From positions 8,685,982 through 8,749,981 of the forward strand of contig NC_069671.1 of assembly GCF_027244095.1 (NCBI RefSeq): a stretch of 64,000 nucleotides of DNA, in the 5' to 3' direction. Every line of letters starts with the position of its first letter. Positions within the stretch are counted from its first letter, which is position 1. This document shows, piece after piece, positions 43,416 to 54,400 of the stretch. The translations under genes were made by a program, and so were the position numbers. This DNA comes from Hemicordylus capensis (lineage: Eukaryota > Chordata > Lepidosauria > Squamata > Cordylidae). The notes below the pieces were generated by a model. The model was given only the letters and a program-made list of their open reading frames with translations. It searched no databases and had not been told where the DNA came from.

Positions 43416-43590
43416 GGGGGCCGTCGCTCAGTGGCAGATTGTCGGCTTTGCATGCAGAAGGTCCCAGGTTCACTCCCTGGCAGCATCTCCAGGTAGGGCT
43501 GGGAGAGACTCCTGCCTGCGAATTTATGGAGTTGCTGCCAGTCCGTGCAGAAAATCCTGGGTCAGATGGCAGCTTCCTAGGAGTCAGTTG
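43416..43590 (+). repeat. tRNA-derived SINE
   Basis: Plus-strand copy starting GGGGGCCGTCGCTCAGTGGC and including ccaggttcactccctggcag and ctcctgcctgcgaattta. Confidence 0.92.
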
Positions 43591-44490
43591 GGAAGGAATC
43601 CCTGTTACAAAGAACTCTGCCTGTCAGCGATCAGTTCAACCATTGGGCGGAACGCTGGGAGGCAGGAGCAAGTTTCCTACTGGATGGCCCATTGGGTCGA
43701 TGCCTAACCCTAACCCTTTATTGACTCCCTAACCCTTTATTGACTGTTGTGGCTTAACTGCCATTCGCTAACTGCCGCCTCCATCCACCGCTTGCCTTTC
43801 TGGGTCTGTCACTTCTTCACTCCGCTTTCCCTGCTCCCCAATACTTTCGGAGAGCCCAAAGCAGAATCCAGCCTTGGGTCTGCCATAAGCGTGAGTGACT
43901 AGTGGGTCGCCCAACCCCTGCGGTGGTTTCTGTCCCTTACGATGCCAGGCCACGAAATCCATTCGTGACTGGTCTGTTTTCTGGGTTCGCAGGGGCCCCC
44001 AAAGTGGCGGCTTCTCTCCTCTTCGGGATGTTTGGCATCAGCCTCTTCCTCGTTCTGTGAGTCGCTCGCTTCCTTCTTCTCCCTCCAACGGGCCAACAAG
44101 CTTCCAGACCTCTTCTAACCAAGAAGGAAAGGTACGTGGCCTCGGCCAGTTCTGGGTCCAAGCCCCGAAGCCTCTTCTTCCAGCATTATTTTCCCCAGCC
44201 CGATGCCTCCCTTCCAGCTCGCAAGCAAAGGACGAAAGAGAGAGTGTCTCCCTATTTATTCTCCCCTGGGTAGGGGGACAGGCTTTTCAGCTGGCTCTGT
44301 CGTGCTGCTAAACTTGTTGGCTATTGGGGTTTGGATCTCGGGCGTGTTCAGATTGCCCCTTTAGAAATTCTGTGTGCTGCTTTTGGAGTTTTTCTGGCCA
44401 AAAGGTGGCCTAATGTTTTAAAAAACAAAACCTTCCCAGAGATACATGTCTGGCCCAGAGTCCCCCAGTGAGTGCATAGGAAAAAATCAA
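43591..44490. other. Intergenic, GC-richer, unclassified
   Basis: Short telomere-like words (ccctaaccct, 43,705-43,745) and a pyrimidine-rich block. Several frames are open but none resembles a protein family. A possible small exon-like word near 43,993-44,058 was rejected. Confidence 0.4.
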
Positions 44491-44824
44491 GCTGCCATAT
44501 TACCGAGTCAGACCCTTGGTCCATCTGGTTCCATGTTGTCTACCCTTCTTGTTCTCAGGGGAAGAACTTCCTAGTCAGCCCGGGTCGTTTTTAGGCAACT
44601 TTGAGTCCAGTGCAGTGTTTTGTCCTACGCACTGCTCAAAACGGGCATGTTATGGCAGCTTCTTTGACATAAAGAATGTGATCAGCTAGTAGAAGAACCG
44701 TAGTCACAATTGGCACTTCCAAAAGCTGTTCTTGATATGCAATCCATAGTAGGTCCTTGGGTGGCCCCATGTACTCAATCATACAGAATAGATGGCTACT
44801 AGAATAGGATGGCTACTTATCATG

Positions 44825-45115
44825 CAGAATAGAGGGCCATATACTGCCATATACTGATTCAGACCATTGGTCTATCTCACTCAGTATTGTCTTCACAGAC
44901 TGGCAGCGGCTTCTCCAAGGTTGCAAGCAGGGGTCTCTCTCAGCCCTACCTGAAGTTGCCAGGGAGGGAACTTGGGAACTTTCAGCATGCAAGAAGGCAG
45001 GTGCATTGCCTAAGGGGAATATCTTACAGTGCTCACATGTAGTCTCCCCTTCAAAAGCAAACCAGGTCAGACCCTGCTTAGCAACGGGGACCATTCATGC
45101 TTGCGACCGCAAGTA
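44825..45115 (-). repeat. 5S/tRNA-headed SINE
   Basis: The minus strand reads CGTTGCTAAGCAGGGTCTGA and then the body, ending caatggtctgaatcagtata. Confidence 0.9.
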
Positions 45116-45939
45116 GTCACCTGGAGATGGGTGCCGATTCTTGGAGACTTGCCCACGCTAAGAGTCAACCACCTCCCCCAACACTGCAGGAAAGAGGCTA
45201 TGCTGACGCACACAAGAGCTAAAATTATGACTGCCGAGAGATGGTTATCTTTCTTTTTTTCTCCCCCGCTGCCCTGCAGGTCTCTGGCCCTCCCTTGTTG
45301 CCAGATCAAGGGTCCAGCCACAGTAGATTGGGGAGCTGCTAAATATATAATGACGGGAAACAGCGCTTTGTGTTTCTTCCGAGGAAGAATTGTTTTGCTG
45401 TATGCATTGCAAAATGAATCATGGCGTCATTTTCAAAAGAGAGACGCAGTGCATGGAGTTCTCAAAATAGTGACAACTCTCCCCAAGTTGTCCTGAAGGA
45501 GCCATCACGGCTCCTGTTTTGCTAGACTTTTGTCTACAGTCCCTTTTTATACCGCCAACAAAGCAAACTTCCTGGCATTGATCACAACCTTCTGAACTTT
45601 TAAAGCAGGGCTGTGGAACTGTAGGGCCCTTGCCCTCTTTTCTGGAACGCCCCCCCCCCCCAATCACTGTCTCTATTTATGCCTCTTGGGACGGCCTTGA
45701 TCCGGCAGAGTAGTGACGCTGGTGGCGATCCATTTATTGGCAGCTCACCACCTCCTCCTCACTCATTGCTGGCCTCCACAGCAGACCCCCTACCCAGGAA
45801 CAGGGAATGGGGGGCACAGGAAGAGAAAAGTGATGTATGGGTGGACCCCACATACTAGATGGATTCCCAAAAGAGAAATGGGAGGAATCAATTTGGGGGA
45901 GGGGGCTTGCCCTCACCGCACTGGAGTCGTTGTTGTTAG

Positions 45940-46310
45940 GAACATAGGATGCTGCCATATACTGAGTCAGACCATTGGTCTATCTAGCCCAGTATTGTCT
46001 TCACAATCTGGCAGTGGCTTCTCCAAGGCAGGAATCTCTCTCAGCCCTATCTTGGAGATGCTGCCAGGGAGGGAACTTGGAACCTTCTGCTCTTCCCAGA
46101 GTGGCTCCATCCCCTGAGGGGAATCTCTTCCAGTGCTCACACTTCTAGCCTCCCTTTCATATGCAACCAGGGCATATCCTGCTTAGCTTAAGGGGACTAT
46201 CTTACGGTGTTCACACTTCTAGTCTCCCATTCATATGCAACCAGGGTGGACCCTGCTTAGCTAAGGGGACAAGTCATGCTCACTACCACAAGACCAGCTC
46301 TCCTCTCTTG
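45940..46310 (-). repeat. 5S-headed SINE with duplicated head
   Basis: Two 5S-like heads lie in a row (cttagctaagcagggtccac at about 46,255 and a second at about 46,175, both read on the minus strand), followed by one body and tail. This shows that the head can duplicate within a copy. Confidence 0.85.
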
Positions 46311-46400
46311 TTTTTATTAATTAATTCAATTTCTATACTGCCCTTCCAAAAATGACTCAGAGCAGTTTACACAGAGAAATAATACATAAACTTATTTCTA
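46310..46400 (-). mobile_element. CR1 LINE 3' tail
   Basis: Reads tttctatactgcccttccaa and gagcagtttacacagagaaa. Confidence 0.85.
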
Positions 46401-46659
46401 TACATAAATACATACAAGTTGCCTTGGATGCAAGGCTGTAGTTTGAAATTCAGAAGTAATTTGAATTCAGAAGTAAGCTATGAAATTCATCCCTTGCCCA
46501 TGCCCACCCTGACAGCCAGAGAAGCCGAGAACCATGCATTCCCTCTCCACTAAACCCCTGTGTGGATGCATCATGTCTCTAGGTGTGAGATATATGGCAT
46601 AAACACATAACCCCTTTTATCAGCTGCCGTCCAGGTTGTGTAGATTCTTTTTCTCTTGA

Positions 46660-47360
46660 TTATAGTCGGGCAAGGTGGTTGAGTGGGTGGTGGCCTCTCA
46701 GCTCCAGGTAGTTTTGGATGATACAGATGATCTAAACCCATTTCAAACTGGCTTTTGTGTGGGCTATGGGGTTGAGGCTGCCTTGGTCAGCCTGATAGAT
46801 GATCTCCAACTGGCTATTGACAGAGGGAGTGTGACTCTGTTGAGACTTTTGGGTCCCTCTGTGGCTTTCAATACCATCGCCAATAGTATCCTTCTGGACC
46901 GCCTAAGGGAGGTGGGATTAGGTGGCACTGTTTTACAGTGGTTCCACTCCTACCTCTCTGGCAGATTCCAGATGGTGTAGCTTGGAGACTGTTCTCCCGC
47001 TAAGCGAGAACTGAAGTGTGGAGTTCCACAATGCTCCATACTGTCTCCAATGCTTTTTAACATCTACATGAAACCACTGGGAGAGATCATCAGGAGGTTT
47101 GGTGGTGGGTGTTATCAATATGCTGATGACACCCAGATCTACTTCTCCATGCCGACCTCCTCAAAAAATGGCACATCTTCTCTAAAAGCCTGCCTGGAGG
47201 CATTAATGGGCGGGATAACAAAGTGAAGTTGAATCCAAATAAGATGGAGGTAGTGGTGCAGCGGGGAAACGCTTGACTAACAAGCAGTAGGTTGCCACAC
47301 TGATCACGCAAATAGTGCCCGTGCATGTGCAGGTAAGGACCTACTTCATCCCTACCTGGC
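46660..47360 (+). mobile_element. L2/CR1-group LINE reverse-transcriptase fragment
   Basis: The plus strand codes for LNPFQTGFCVGYGVEAALVS, LIDDLQLAIDRGSVTLL and LLDRLREVGLGGTVLQWF, then, after frame changes, ggagttccacaatgctccat (GVPQ-S-like) and gctgatgacacccag (ADDTQ, the RT catalytic box). It is 5'- and 3'-truncated. Confidence 0.9.
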
Positions 47361-48040
47361 CACTTTGAGGTATCAGCAGAGAGATGTCCCAAGAAGGAAC
47401 ACAACTCTTCCTTGCCCCAGAATTCTTTCCCACACTTCTGATGGAAACTCTGAAGTTTCCATCAGAGAAGTGGATCCAGGCCAAGCAACATAGTGTCATT
47501 GTTCCTGAGCTGACCACATCACAGGGAAATCATACTAATGTTTAAAAACCGCCTCCCAGCTTGACGCATGCAGAAACAAACACTAAGCCTCTCGGGCCCT
47601 TAGGGCAGCTAAACTGAACCAACCAGGTCAATTTTTACGTCACTCTTTGCCTGCAAAAATGGGTGGGATTGATGTGTGTGAGAATCTGTAAGACGCAATT
47701 CAGACTCAGCCAAGACTAGGACTTTTCCCAGGTCACAAATACAGCCGTGAGCTACATAAGCCACCTGGGGATACATGGATCACTCCAAGAGAGATCTGCT
47801 ACAATTGGCAAAACACCTACTATTTTGCTAATTTAAACTAAGGTCTCTCCCCATGTGCCTTCTCCGACTGGGAGCTTGGCACTCAGCAAAAGCCATAAAT
47901 TGCGGTCCCTAGAATCGTGGATGATTTCTTCTGTGTCCATTTCTAGCCCTTCTTTCAAGTAGTCCAGCCATCCCTTCCTCCTCTCGCTCTTTTCCCTGCT
48001 AGCTTTCCTTCTCACATTAGTTCTGGTATTTGATATTTTA
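47361..48040. other. Intergenic, no recognised feature
   Basis: No repeat or coding signal that I can name. Confidence 0.45.
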
Positions 48041-48041
48041 T

Positions 48042-48196
48042 TCCTCAGAGGCAGGGTTTCTTAACCTTGGGCCCCCAGATGTTGTTGGACTACAACTCCC
48101 ATCATCCTCAGCCGCCAAGGTCATGTCTGGGGGTGATGGGAGTTGTAGTCCAACAACATCTGGGGGCCCAAGGTTAAGAAACCCTGCCTCTGAGGA
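48042..48196. mobile_element. hAT-type MITE with 63-bp perfect arms
   Basis: Arms 48,042-48,104 and 48,134-48,196 are exact reverse complements, with a 29-base loop. The arms hold cagggtttcttaaccttggg and the common core gactacaactcccatcat. The inverted repeat runs past the usual CAGGG end through cctcagagg, so a normal target duplication is absent. Confidence 0.92.
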
Positions 48197-48396
48197 TATG
48201 TCCACAATACTCCAGTTTACGTCTCTTGATTGTCTGGATGGTTGTTTATGTGTGTTTGCTTGTTTGAAGTACTTCATTTGTTTTGCTGGTCCACTTAAGG
48301 TGCTCTCTATTATTAGAGCTAACATTTGATTGGCCAAAGCTGTGCGGAAACAGCTCTGTTTTGATTCTATTGATTTATATCCCACTCTTCCTCCAA

Positions 48397-48640
48397 CAAC
48401 AACTTATATACCACTTTTTAACCAAAGTGTTCAAAGCGGTTTACATAGAGAAATAATTAATAAAGATGGATCCCTGTCCCCAAAGAGCTCACAATCTAAA
48501 AAGAAACATAGATTGACACCAGCAACAGCCACTGGAAGGATGTTGTGCTTGGGTTGGATAGTTACTCTCCCCCTGCTAAATAAAGAGAATCATCATGTTA
48601 AAAAGGTGCCTCTTGGCTTAGTTAGCAGGGCTTAGTTAGC
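48397..48640 (-). mobile_element. CR1 LINE 3' end
   Basis: Reads gttcaaagcggtttacatag, ccccaaagagctcacaatct and aaggtgcctcttggc; nested in a SINE. Confidence 0.9.
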
Positions 48641-48811
48641 AAGGAGCCCAGAGCAGGGCACATGGTTATGTTTATCCCCACAACAACACTGTGAGGCAGG
48701 TTAGGCTGAGGGAGAAGTGATTGGCCCAGTGTCACCCAGTGAGTTTCATGGCTAAATGGGGATTTGAACTCAGGTCTCCCTGGTCCTAGTCCAACATTCT
48801 AACATCTACAC

Positions 48812-49151
48812 CAGCCCTGCACATTAGGCCCAGGGGCCAGATTTGGCCTACGGGGACATTTTTGATGGCCCAGGTAGCCAGCAGGAACCCCAGAATTTGG
48901 CATTTGTGTGGGGCTGGAAAGTTGCCCCGACTGAGCAAGGACAGGGCTTATTTTCTGTCCACTATCCTTGGTTAAAATTGTGGGTCCAGGGGGCGGGGGA
49001 GGGAAAGACACAACTAACTAGTAATTGCTTTAATATTTATCTTTATAATTAATTTGACTGCAATAATCAGTGCACTGAAAATTGACTCCCCCCCTACAAT
49101 ATATCTTCATGGTTGTTCTGCCCCCCGGGACATTTGAGTTGTGCACCCCTG
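48812..49151. mobile_element. hAT-like element nested in a SINE
   Basis: Ends CAGCCCTGCACATTAGGCCC and, reversed, CAGGGGTGCACAACTC, flanked by ATCTACAC/CTCTACAC (7 of 8) at 48,804-48,811 and 49,152-49,159. About 340 bp, no transposase. Confidence 0.85.
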
Positions 49152-49300
49152 CTCTACACCATGCTGGCTCCGTTAGGGATGAAGCCATACAAAGTAGGAA
49201 GACAGCAGTTGTTTAGGGTAACATTCTGACCCAAACAGCATGCCTTTATGGAACTAAAAAGGCCCCAGGCCTTGGATAGCTCTGAGCAGACCCCAAAAGG

Positions 49301-49450
49301 GAGCTGGGTATAGCAGCACAAGACAGATGTTGCTCTAGCAGCTGCCTGGAGCTGGGTATAGCAACACAAGAGAGATGTTGCTCTAGCAGCTGCCTGGAGC
49401 TGGGTATAGCAACACAAGAGAGATGTTGCTCTAGCAGCTGCCTGGAGCTG
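49301..49450. repeat. 48-bp minisatellite, three units
   Basis: Three near-identical units of gagctgggtatagcaacaca followed by agagagatgttgctctagca. The unit length is a multiple of three, so the minus strand shows a 16-residue peptide repeat (LQAAARATSLLCCYTQ); I consider it non-coding. Confidence 0.93.
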
Positions 49451-49854
49451 GTTGCTGGTTTTTACGGGTGCTGTGGAGGGACAGCAGATTAGCCCTTCTC
49501 CCATCTGCTCTGAGGAAGGTTCTGCTGTTTAAAGCAGCTCCAGCAGCAGTATGGGAGTTAGTTGTTATAAGTTGATCCCCCCTTTCATCTGTGAATTGTC
49601 ACCGTCTGCTATTTCACATGTCACGGGACCTCATACTCTAATAATAATATTTTCCTCCTCACCTATCTTGAACCCAGAGAAGAGCTTCAGTTTTTAATTT
49701 TGCTGAGTATTAGTAGAGCATTGCAGAGTAGAAGCTTACTAGAGTATTGCAGAGTAAATGAATACAGCAGATGAAATAGTTGAGCCTTCCACAATCTGCA
49801 GTAATAGACAGAGACAGTCTTGGGCAAAGGTCTGAGAACAGGTGTGTTCCAAAA

Positions 49855-50035
49855 GTACGGTATTTACCTGAATCCAAGACTAAGATTTTTCAAGTCCTCT
49901 AATGTTAGAAATGGGGGGGGTGTGTCTTAAATTCAGGATCTTCTTCCTTTCGAATAAACAGGATAAACAATATTTAGCTCCTATTTTTTAAAGGAGGTTG
50001 TCTGAAATTCAGGGTCACTGGGGTAAATATGGTAA
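49855..50035. mobile_element. DNA-transposon-like repeat (ACGGTATTTACC ends)
   Basis: Starts acggtatttacctgaatcca and ends gggtaaatatggta, an imperfect inverted pair. Related copies at 740-900 and 22,195-22,400. Confidence 0.6.
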
Positions 50036-51539
50036 GCTTTCCCTCCGAATTGTTGGGAGGGCATGGCCACAGTCTTTGCGGAAGTACACAGGAACAACAA
50101 TTAGAAATCAGTTTTATTTTCTTTAAGTTGGTGGTATACAATTTAAAGCAAAATAAAATAATCATCACAAGACACGAAATTTTTTAAAAAATGACGTTAT
50201 TGAGCATAGCCATGTGAAGACCAACATACATGTTGTTAGGTTGAGGTTTCTTGAAATCTAGTTTAGACGCTACATACAAAACGCGGCAACAGTAACAAAT
50301 CCATTAACAATAGTGAATAGACTATAGCCACATCCGCTTGGTTTCTTTTTTTCCTTTTTCTCCTTTAAAATTTTTTTTCTATTCCTTACTTTATAAAGCA
50401 ATAAATACTAGCTTTCCACCAAAAGAAAAAAGAAAAAAAAAAGGAGAGAGGTTTGTTTCAGGTTACATGCAGTTAGATTGAAAAATAATATTAAAATCAC
50501 CAACATGGTGGCACATGGATTCCTCTATTATTATTTATTTATTTATTTATTTTTAATCCAAGCACAGTGGCTAAATTTCAAGTATTGAGAAAAATATATA
50601 TATTTATATATAGGTTGAAGATCTGTAAACCACATATTCTTTTTTGGAGCAATGTCTAGGTTGAATGCGGACAACTTTGATACATTCAAGTAACTACGTA
50701 CAGCTGGAAGGTTAGTGCTAAGCTGGCAAAGGGATGTGGTCAGGTTCTGTAGCTTGCTTTCCTTTAAGGTGGGCGAAAGGTAGGGCTATTTGCTTACGAA
50801 GCAAACCTCAGAGCGGAGCAACCGGCTTAGCTAGCAGGGAGCCGGTGGTGTTTGAGAAGCCAAGGTTTTTTCATGAAGCTAAGGGCTGTATTTGCACAGA
50901 CCTCCAGCAATGTAAACTAATGTAAAAGTTCACATTTTCTCCTCTACTGTGAACTACCCGCCTGTTCTCCTCCACCCCCGCCCACTCTGCACACACTTCC
51001 TACTGAACAAAACCCACGGCTAGCACTTATTTTCATTTCAAGGATTTCTATCCAGGAGACTCTGTTGTGATTAAAGGTTTCCCAGCAGCAAAGACATCAC
51101 TAAAAAGTATTTGCACCGGAGTGGGAGCAGGGGGGTGATGCACGGTTGAGTCGATGCATTGGCTAGATTCATCTATGAAAAGGCGTTTGATTGCATAAAG
51201 TGGCACTCTCCAACTAACGGGACAGGTTCTCAAGGTGGGAAAATGCACTGTTTTTAGAGACTGCATGCATTGTAGCAGATATCATCTCCCGTTTGCCACC
51301 TGCAGTATTTATCACAACTTGCATGGATTTTTATTATTCCAAAAATATCTGCTGTCCAATTCATTGGAGCACCTTTGAAGAAGATTGACAGGCTTTCCAA
51401 AAAGATTGACCCTACAGATGAAATGTTGTCGCTGGAGAAGAGATACATTCATCCAGTGCTCCTTGCCATGTGGACTACTGAGCCACGGGAAAGCTTTGAG
51501 ACAGAAACGGTAAGCCGGAGTGGCCAATCTGAGGCTCTC

Positions 51540-51775
51540 TCACTGCCTTTGGACTACAGCCCCCATCACCCCCCGCTGCAATGGGGGGTGATGGCAGTGT
51601 TCCCTCTAACAGAGATTCCCAGATGTTGCTGACTACAACTCCCAGAATCCTAAGCTGAAATGGCTTTTGCTTGGGGATTATGGGAGTTGTCGTCCAAAGC
51701 ATCTGGGAATCCCTGTTAGAGGGAACACTGGATGATGGGAGTTGCAGTCCAACAGCATCGGGAAAGCCTCGGGTT
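51540..51775. mobile_element. hAT MITE inserted in another hAT MITE
   Basis: An inner element (CAGTGTTCCCTCTAACAGAG ... CTGTTAGAGGGAACACTG, about 51,596-51,730) is flanked by GGTGATGG/GATGATGG. It splits an outer copy (ttggactacagcccccatca ... gatgggagttgcagtccaac). Confidence 0.88.
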
Positions 51776-52709
51776 GGCCATTCCTGCTGTCGTAACATCA
51801 GAACCGGCTGTCAATGTGACCAGAAGGCAAACTACCGCATCACAGTGTGAACACTCCCACCACAGCAGCATTTCCAGTGGTAGCTCCAGCAATAACCCGC
51901 TCGTGTGAACACAACCTTCCATTCCCCAGTGTCCAAGCACATATCCAAATATTACTTTTACAAGTCCAATAGACAACCGCTAGGGCACCGGAGGTACAGA
52001 ATCTCTCTTCTTACACAGTTCAGGTACAGCTTGCTGTAGAAGCTGTGGACCAAAGTTGCAACAGAGCGGTGATATTCAAGAGCTGATGCAAACTATAAAG
52101 CCAGTCAAATGTGCTGGTCACACATATGGCGCTGTAAAACACCTTTTTGCATGTTTCTCTCCCGGATGCCCAGCCACCTATTGCCAGAAGCCATGAAAAT
52201 GAATTCCGAGTCAATGAGATTTTTCCTTGCATATTTTTTTGAAGAAAAAATATTACAGTTATGCCAAACGAAAAGTGTTCAAGACCAAACCCACCTTGTG
52301 CAAATATTTGACCCACTCTCGGGGGGGAAAAACAACACCACCTAAGCCTGAACTCCAGGTTTTGTATACCAAAGTTCCTTTCTAGTCTAGCACTAACAAA
52401 ATACTGCTGTGAATTGGATCCATTCTATAGATTAAAAAACCATGCACACGAGGAAAAAAACACACACCAAAAGAGGCAGCCCAAACACCCCACAACCATA
52501 CCACAACACACGCACGCACATCGTGCGCCTCCTTTCTTTTTGGCGATATCATTTTAAAAATAGAAAAAAAGAGAGAACACACTGGAAAGGTAAAACAGAC
52601 AGCTTAAAAAAAGGGTTTCTCTTCTTTTCTAAAAAAAATCCAAGAGCAACACACATAAAATAGGCGTCTCTAACTCGCAGACATGCACAGCGTCTTGATC
52701 ATGTCCTTG

Positions 52710-52845
52710 AGTCTACAGAAAGTAACATTGGTAGATTTGTCATGAAGGGCTCTTCCTCCGCAGTGGACAGAGGGTATCCTTGAATGTGGGTTGCACTGCC
52801 CACTTGTTCCCATTGGACAGGACCGATGCAAATCAGACCATAGAA
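52710..52845 (+). repeat. Unclassified repeat module, copy 1
   Basis: Reads cagtggacagagggtatcct, tgaatgtgggttgcactgcc and cccattggacaggaccgatg. It matches the reverse of 54,290-54,380. Confidence 0.75.
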
Positions 52846-52859
52846 CAGTTGACAGTAAC

Positions 52860-52935
52860 GACATAATACAATGACAAAGAATATTTATGTACTGCTTTTC
52901 AACAAAAGTTCCCAAAGCGGTTTACAGAGATATAA
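52860..52935 (-). mobile_element. CR1 LINE 3' tail
   Basis: Reads tactgcttttcaacaaaagt and cccaaagcggtttacagaga. Confidence 0.8.
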
Positions 52936-53094
52936 AGAGGGAGAACACGCAACACATTTCCAGAAGCAGTTAATTACACACAGACAGCAGAAAGGAGGCC
53001 CTCCAGTGCAGCCAATAAGCCAATTTTGAGAAAAGAAATACCACACCCGTGATGCAAAGGTGGGTCGGATACCCCCCACAGACCGGAGAGAAAG

Positions 53095-53165
53095 AACCCT
53101 TTGCGGTAAGTCTACCAATGTTACTTTCTCTCCCAGTGTAGGGTATTCTTGAATGTGGGAGGTTC
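53095..53165 (+). repeat. Unclassified repeat module, copy 2 (short)
   Basis: Contains agtctaccaatgttactttc, the inverse of agaaagtaacattggtag at 52,716, then cagtgtagggtattcttgaa. Confidence 0.6.
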
Positions 53166-53204
53166 CTGAGCGGTCATCGCCAGGATGGACTTGGTTTATG
53201 GCTG

Positions 53205-53335
53205 CTCTAACTTCGGCCCTCCTGCAGACCCTGGTCTACAACTCCCATAATCCCTGGCTACTGACCACTGTGTCTGGGGATTATGGGAGTTGTAGTCCAA
53301 AAATAACGGGGGGGGGGCGCTAAGTTGAGCAGGCC
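53205..53335. mobile_element. hAT-type MITE
   Basis: Reads acttcggccctcctgcagac ... aagttgagcaggcctg, flanked by GTTTATGG/GTTTATGC. Confidence 0.85.
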
Positions 53336-53367
53336 TGGTTTATGCATACACCACAAAAGGTGGTGAC

Positions 53368-53503
53368 CAGTTTTCCCTCTACCAGGGATCCCCAGATGTT
53401 GTTGACTACAACTCCCAGGATCCCCAGCTATCATGACTTTTGCTTGGGGATTATGGGAGTTGTAGTCAACAACATCTGGGAATCCCTGGTAGAGGGAACA
53501 CTG
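53368..53503. mobile_element. hAT-type MITE with exact target duplication
   Basis: Ends CAGTTTTCCCTCTACCAGGG and CCCTGGTAGAGGGAACACTG; the duplication GTGGTGAC lies at 53,360-53,367 and 53,504-53,511. Confidence 0.95.
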
Positions 53504-53784
53504 GTGGTGACCAAAGGCTGCTTGCGACGACTGGAAGACGTAAACTTGTAGTGTTTAACAAAAGGAGAAATGGAGGACCACGTGTCTGCTCTGCATATGT
53601 CTGACAGAGGCGCATGGGCTGAAAAGGCTGCAGATGTTAATGCACCGCTGGTTGAATGAGCTGTGATCTTGGTAGGCGGCCTCAGAGATTGAGAGAGAGA
53701 GAGATTCTCACACGCTCCCTGCCTCTTTCTCAGTCCCTAGATTGAGATTCTCAGGACCTTCCAATAGAGAGGCAGCCAGATTGT

Positions 53785-53871
53785 AGATTGTGAGCCCTTT
53801 GGGGACAGGGATCAATCTTTTATTTGTTTTTACTGCTCTATGTAAACCGCTTTGCAAACTTTTGTTGAAGA

Positions 53872-53932
<61 letters not shown>
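53785..53932 (+). mobile_element. CR1 LINE 3' end with (TA)n tail
   Basis: Reads gattgtgagccctttgggga and tgtaaaccgctttgcaaact; the tail has grown into about 29 TA units (53,874-53,932). Confidence 0.88.
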
Positions 53933-53937
<5 letters not shown>

Positions 53938-54149
53938 TATTTATTTGTCGGTGTGGGAGTGCTCCATGATTAAGGGAGAAGTGAAATATTGGAAATCAAG
54001 TATTATTGTTATTTTTGGTAAACCCAAGAGGAAATGGGAAACAAAGCAGGCCAGAAAGAAGCTAAAAAGGAACAAGGAGAATAGAATCTAGCAGAAAATT
54101 AATTGGAGCTCTTCCAGAGGCCCTGTTCTTGGGAGCAAGACAAGACCAG

Positions 54150-54151
<2 letters not shown>

Positions 54152-54214
<63 letters not shown>
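54152..54214. repeat. (CAG)21 trinucleotide repeat
   Basis: Twenty-one uninterrupted CAG units; CTG on the ULK1 sense strand. It follows directly on the AATAAAAC end of the repeat at 54,215-54,400, so it probably grew from that element's tail. Confidence 0.97.
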
Positions 54215-54218
<4 letters not shown>

Positions 54219-54400
54219 TTTATTGCAGCCATAGGCTGAACAGCAAGACCAAAACTGGAAGGTGCCTGCCTGCTCCCAGGCTATCATGGGACTCAGTCCG
54301 ATTTGCATTGGTCCTGTCCAATGAGAGCAGGTGGGCAGTGCAACCCACATTCAAGGATACCCTCCGTACACTGGGGGAGAAAAGACTGTCAATGCCACGT
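54215..54400 (-). repeat. Unclassified repeat module, copy 3
   Basis: Minus sense: gagggtatccttgaatgtgg, gttgcactgcccacctgctc and cctatggctgcaataaaact. It is the longest copy and the only one with a recognisable 3' tail. Confidence 0.75.

Larger units (their letters stand above)
48366..49170 (-). repeat. tRNA-derived SINE split by two insertions
   Basis: The SINE (ttgatttatatcccactctt, then aaggagcccagagcagggca, then ctacaccatgctggctc) is interrupted by a CR1 3' end at about 48,397-48,640 and by a hAT-like element at 48,812-49,151. The order of events can be read directly: SINE first, both others later. Confidence 0.88.

Noticed and set aside
43700-43745. Interstitial telomeric repeat
   Set aside because: Only two or three ccctaaccct words broken by other sequence; too short to call.
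43993-44058. Small exon-like word with hydrophobic peptide (APKVAASLLFGMFGISLFLV) between an AG and GTGAGT
   Set aside because: No matching neighbouring exon; the next possible acceptor is too close for an intron, and no gene is known between PUS1 and ULK1. Probably chance.
49301-49450. CRISPR-like direct repeats
   Set aside because: Contiguous units without spacers in a vertebrate genome; a minisatellite.
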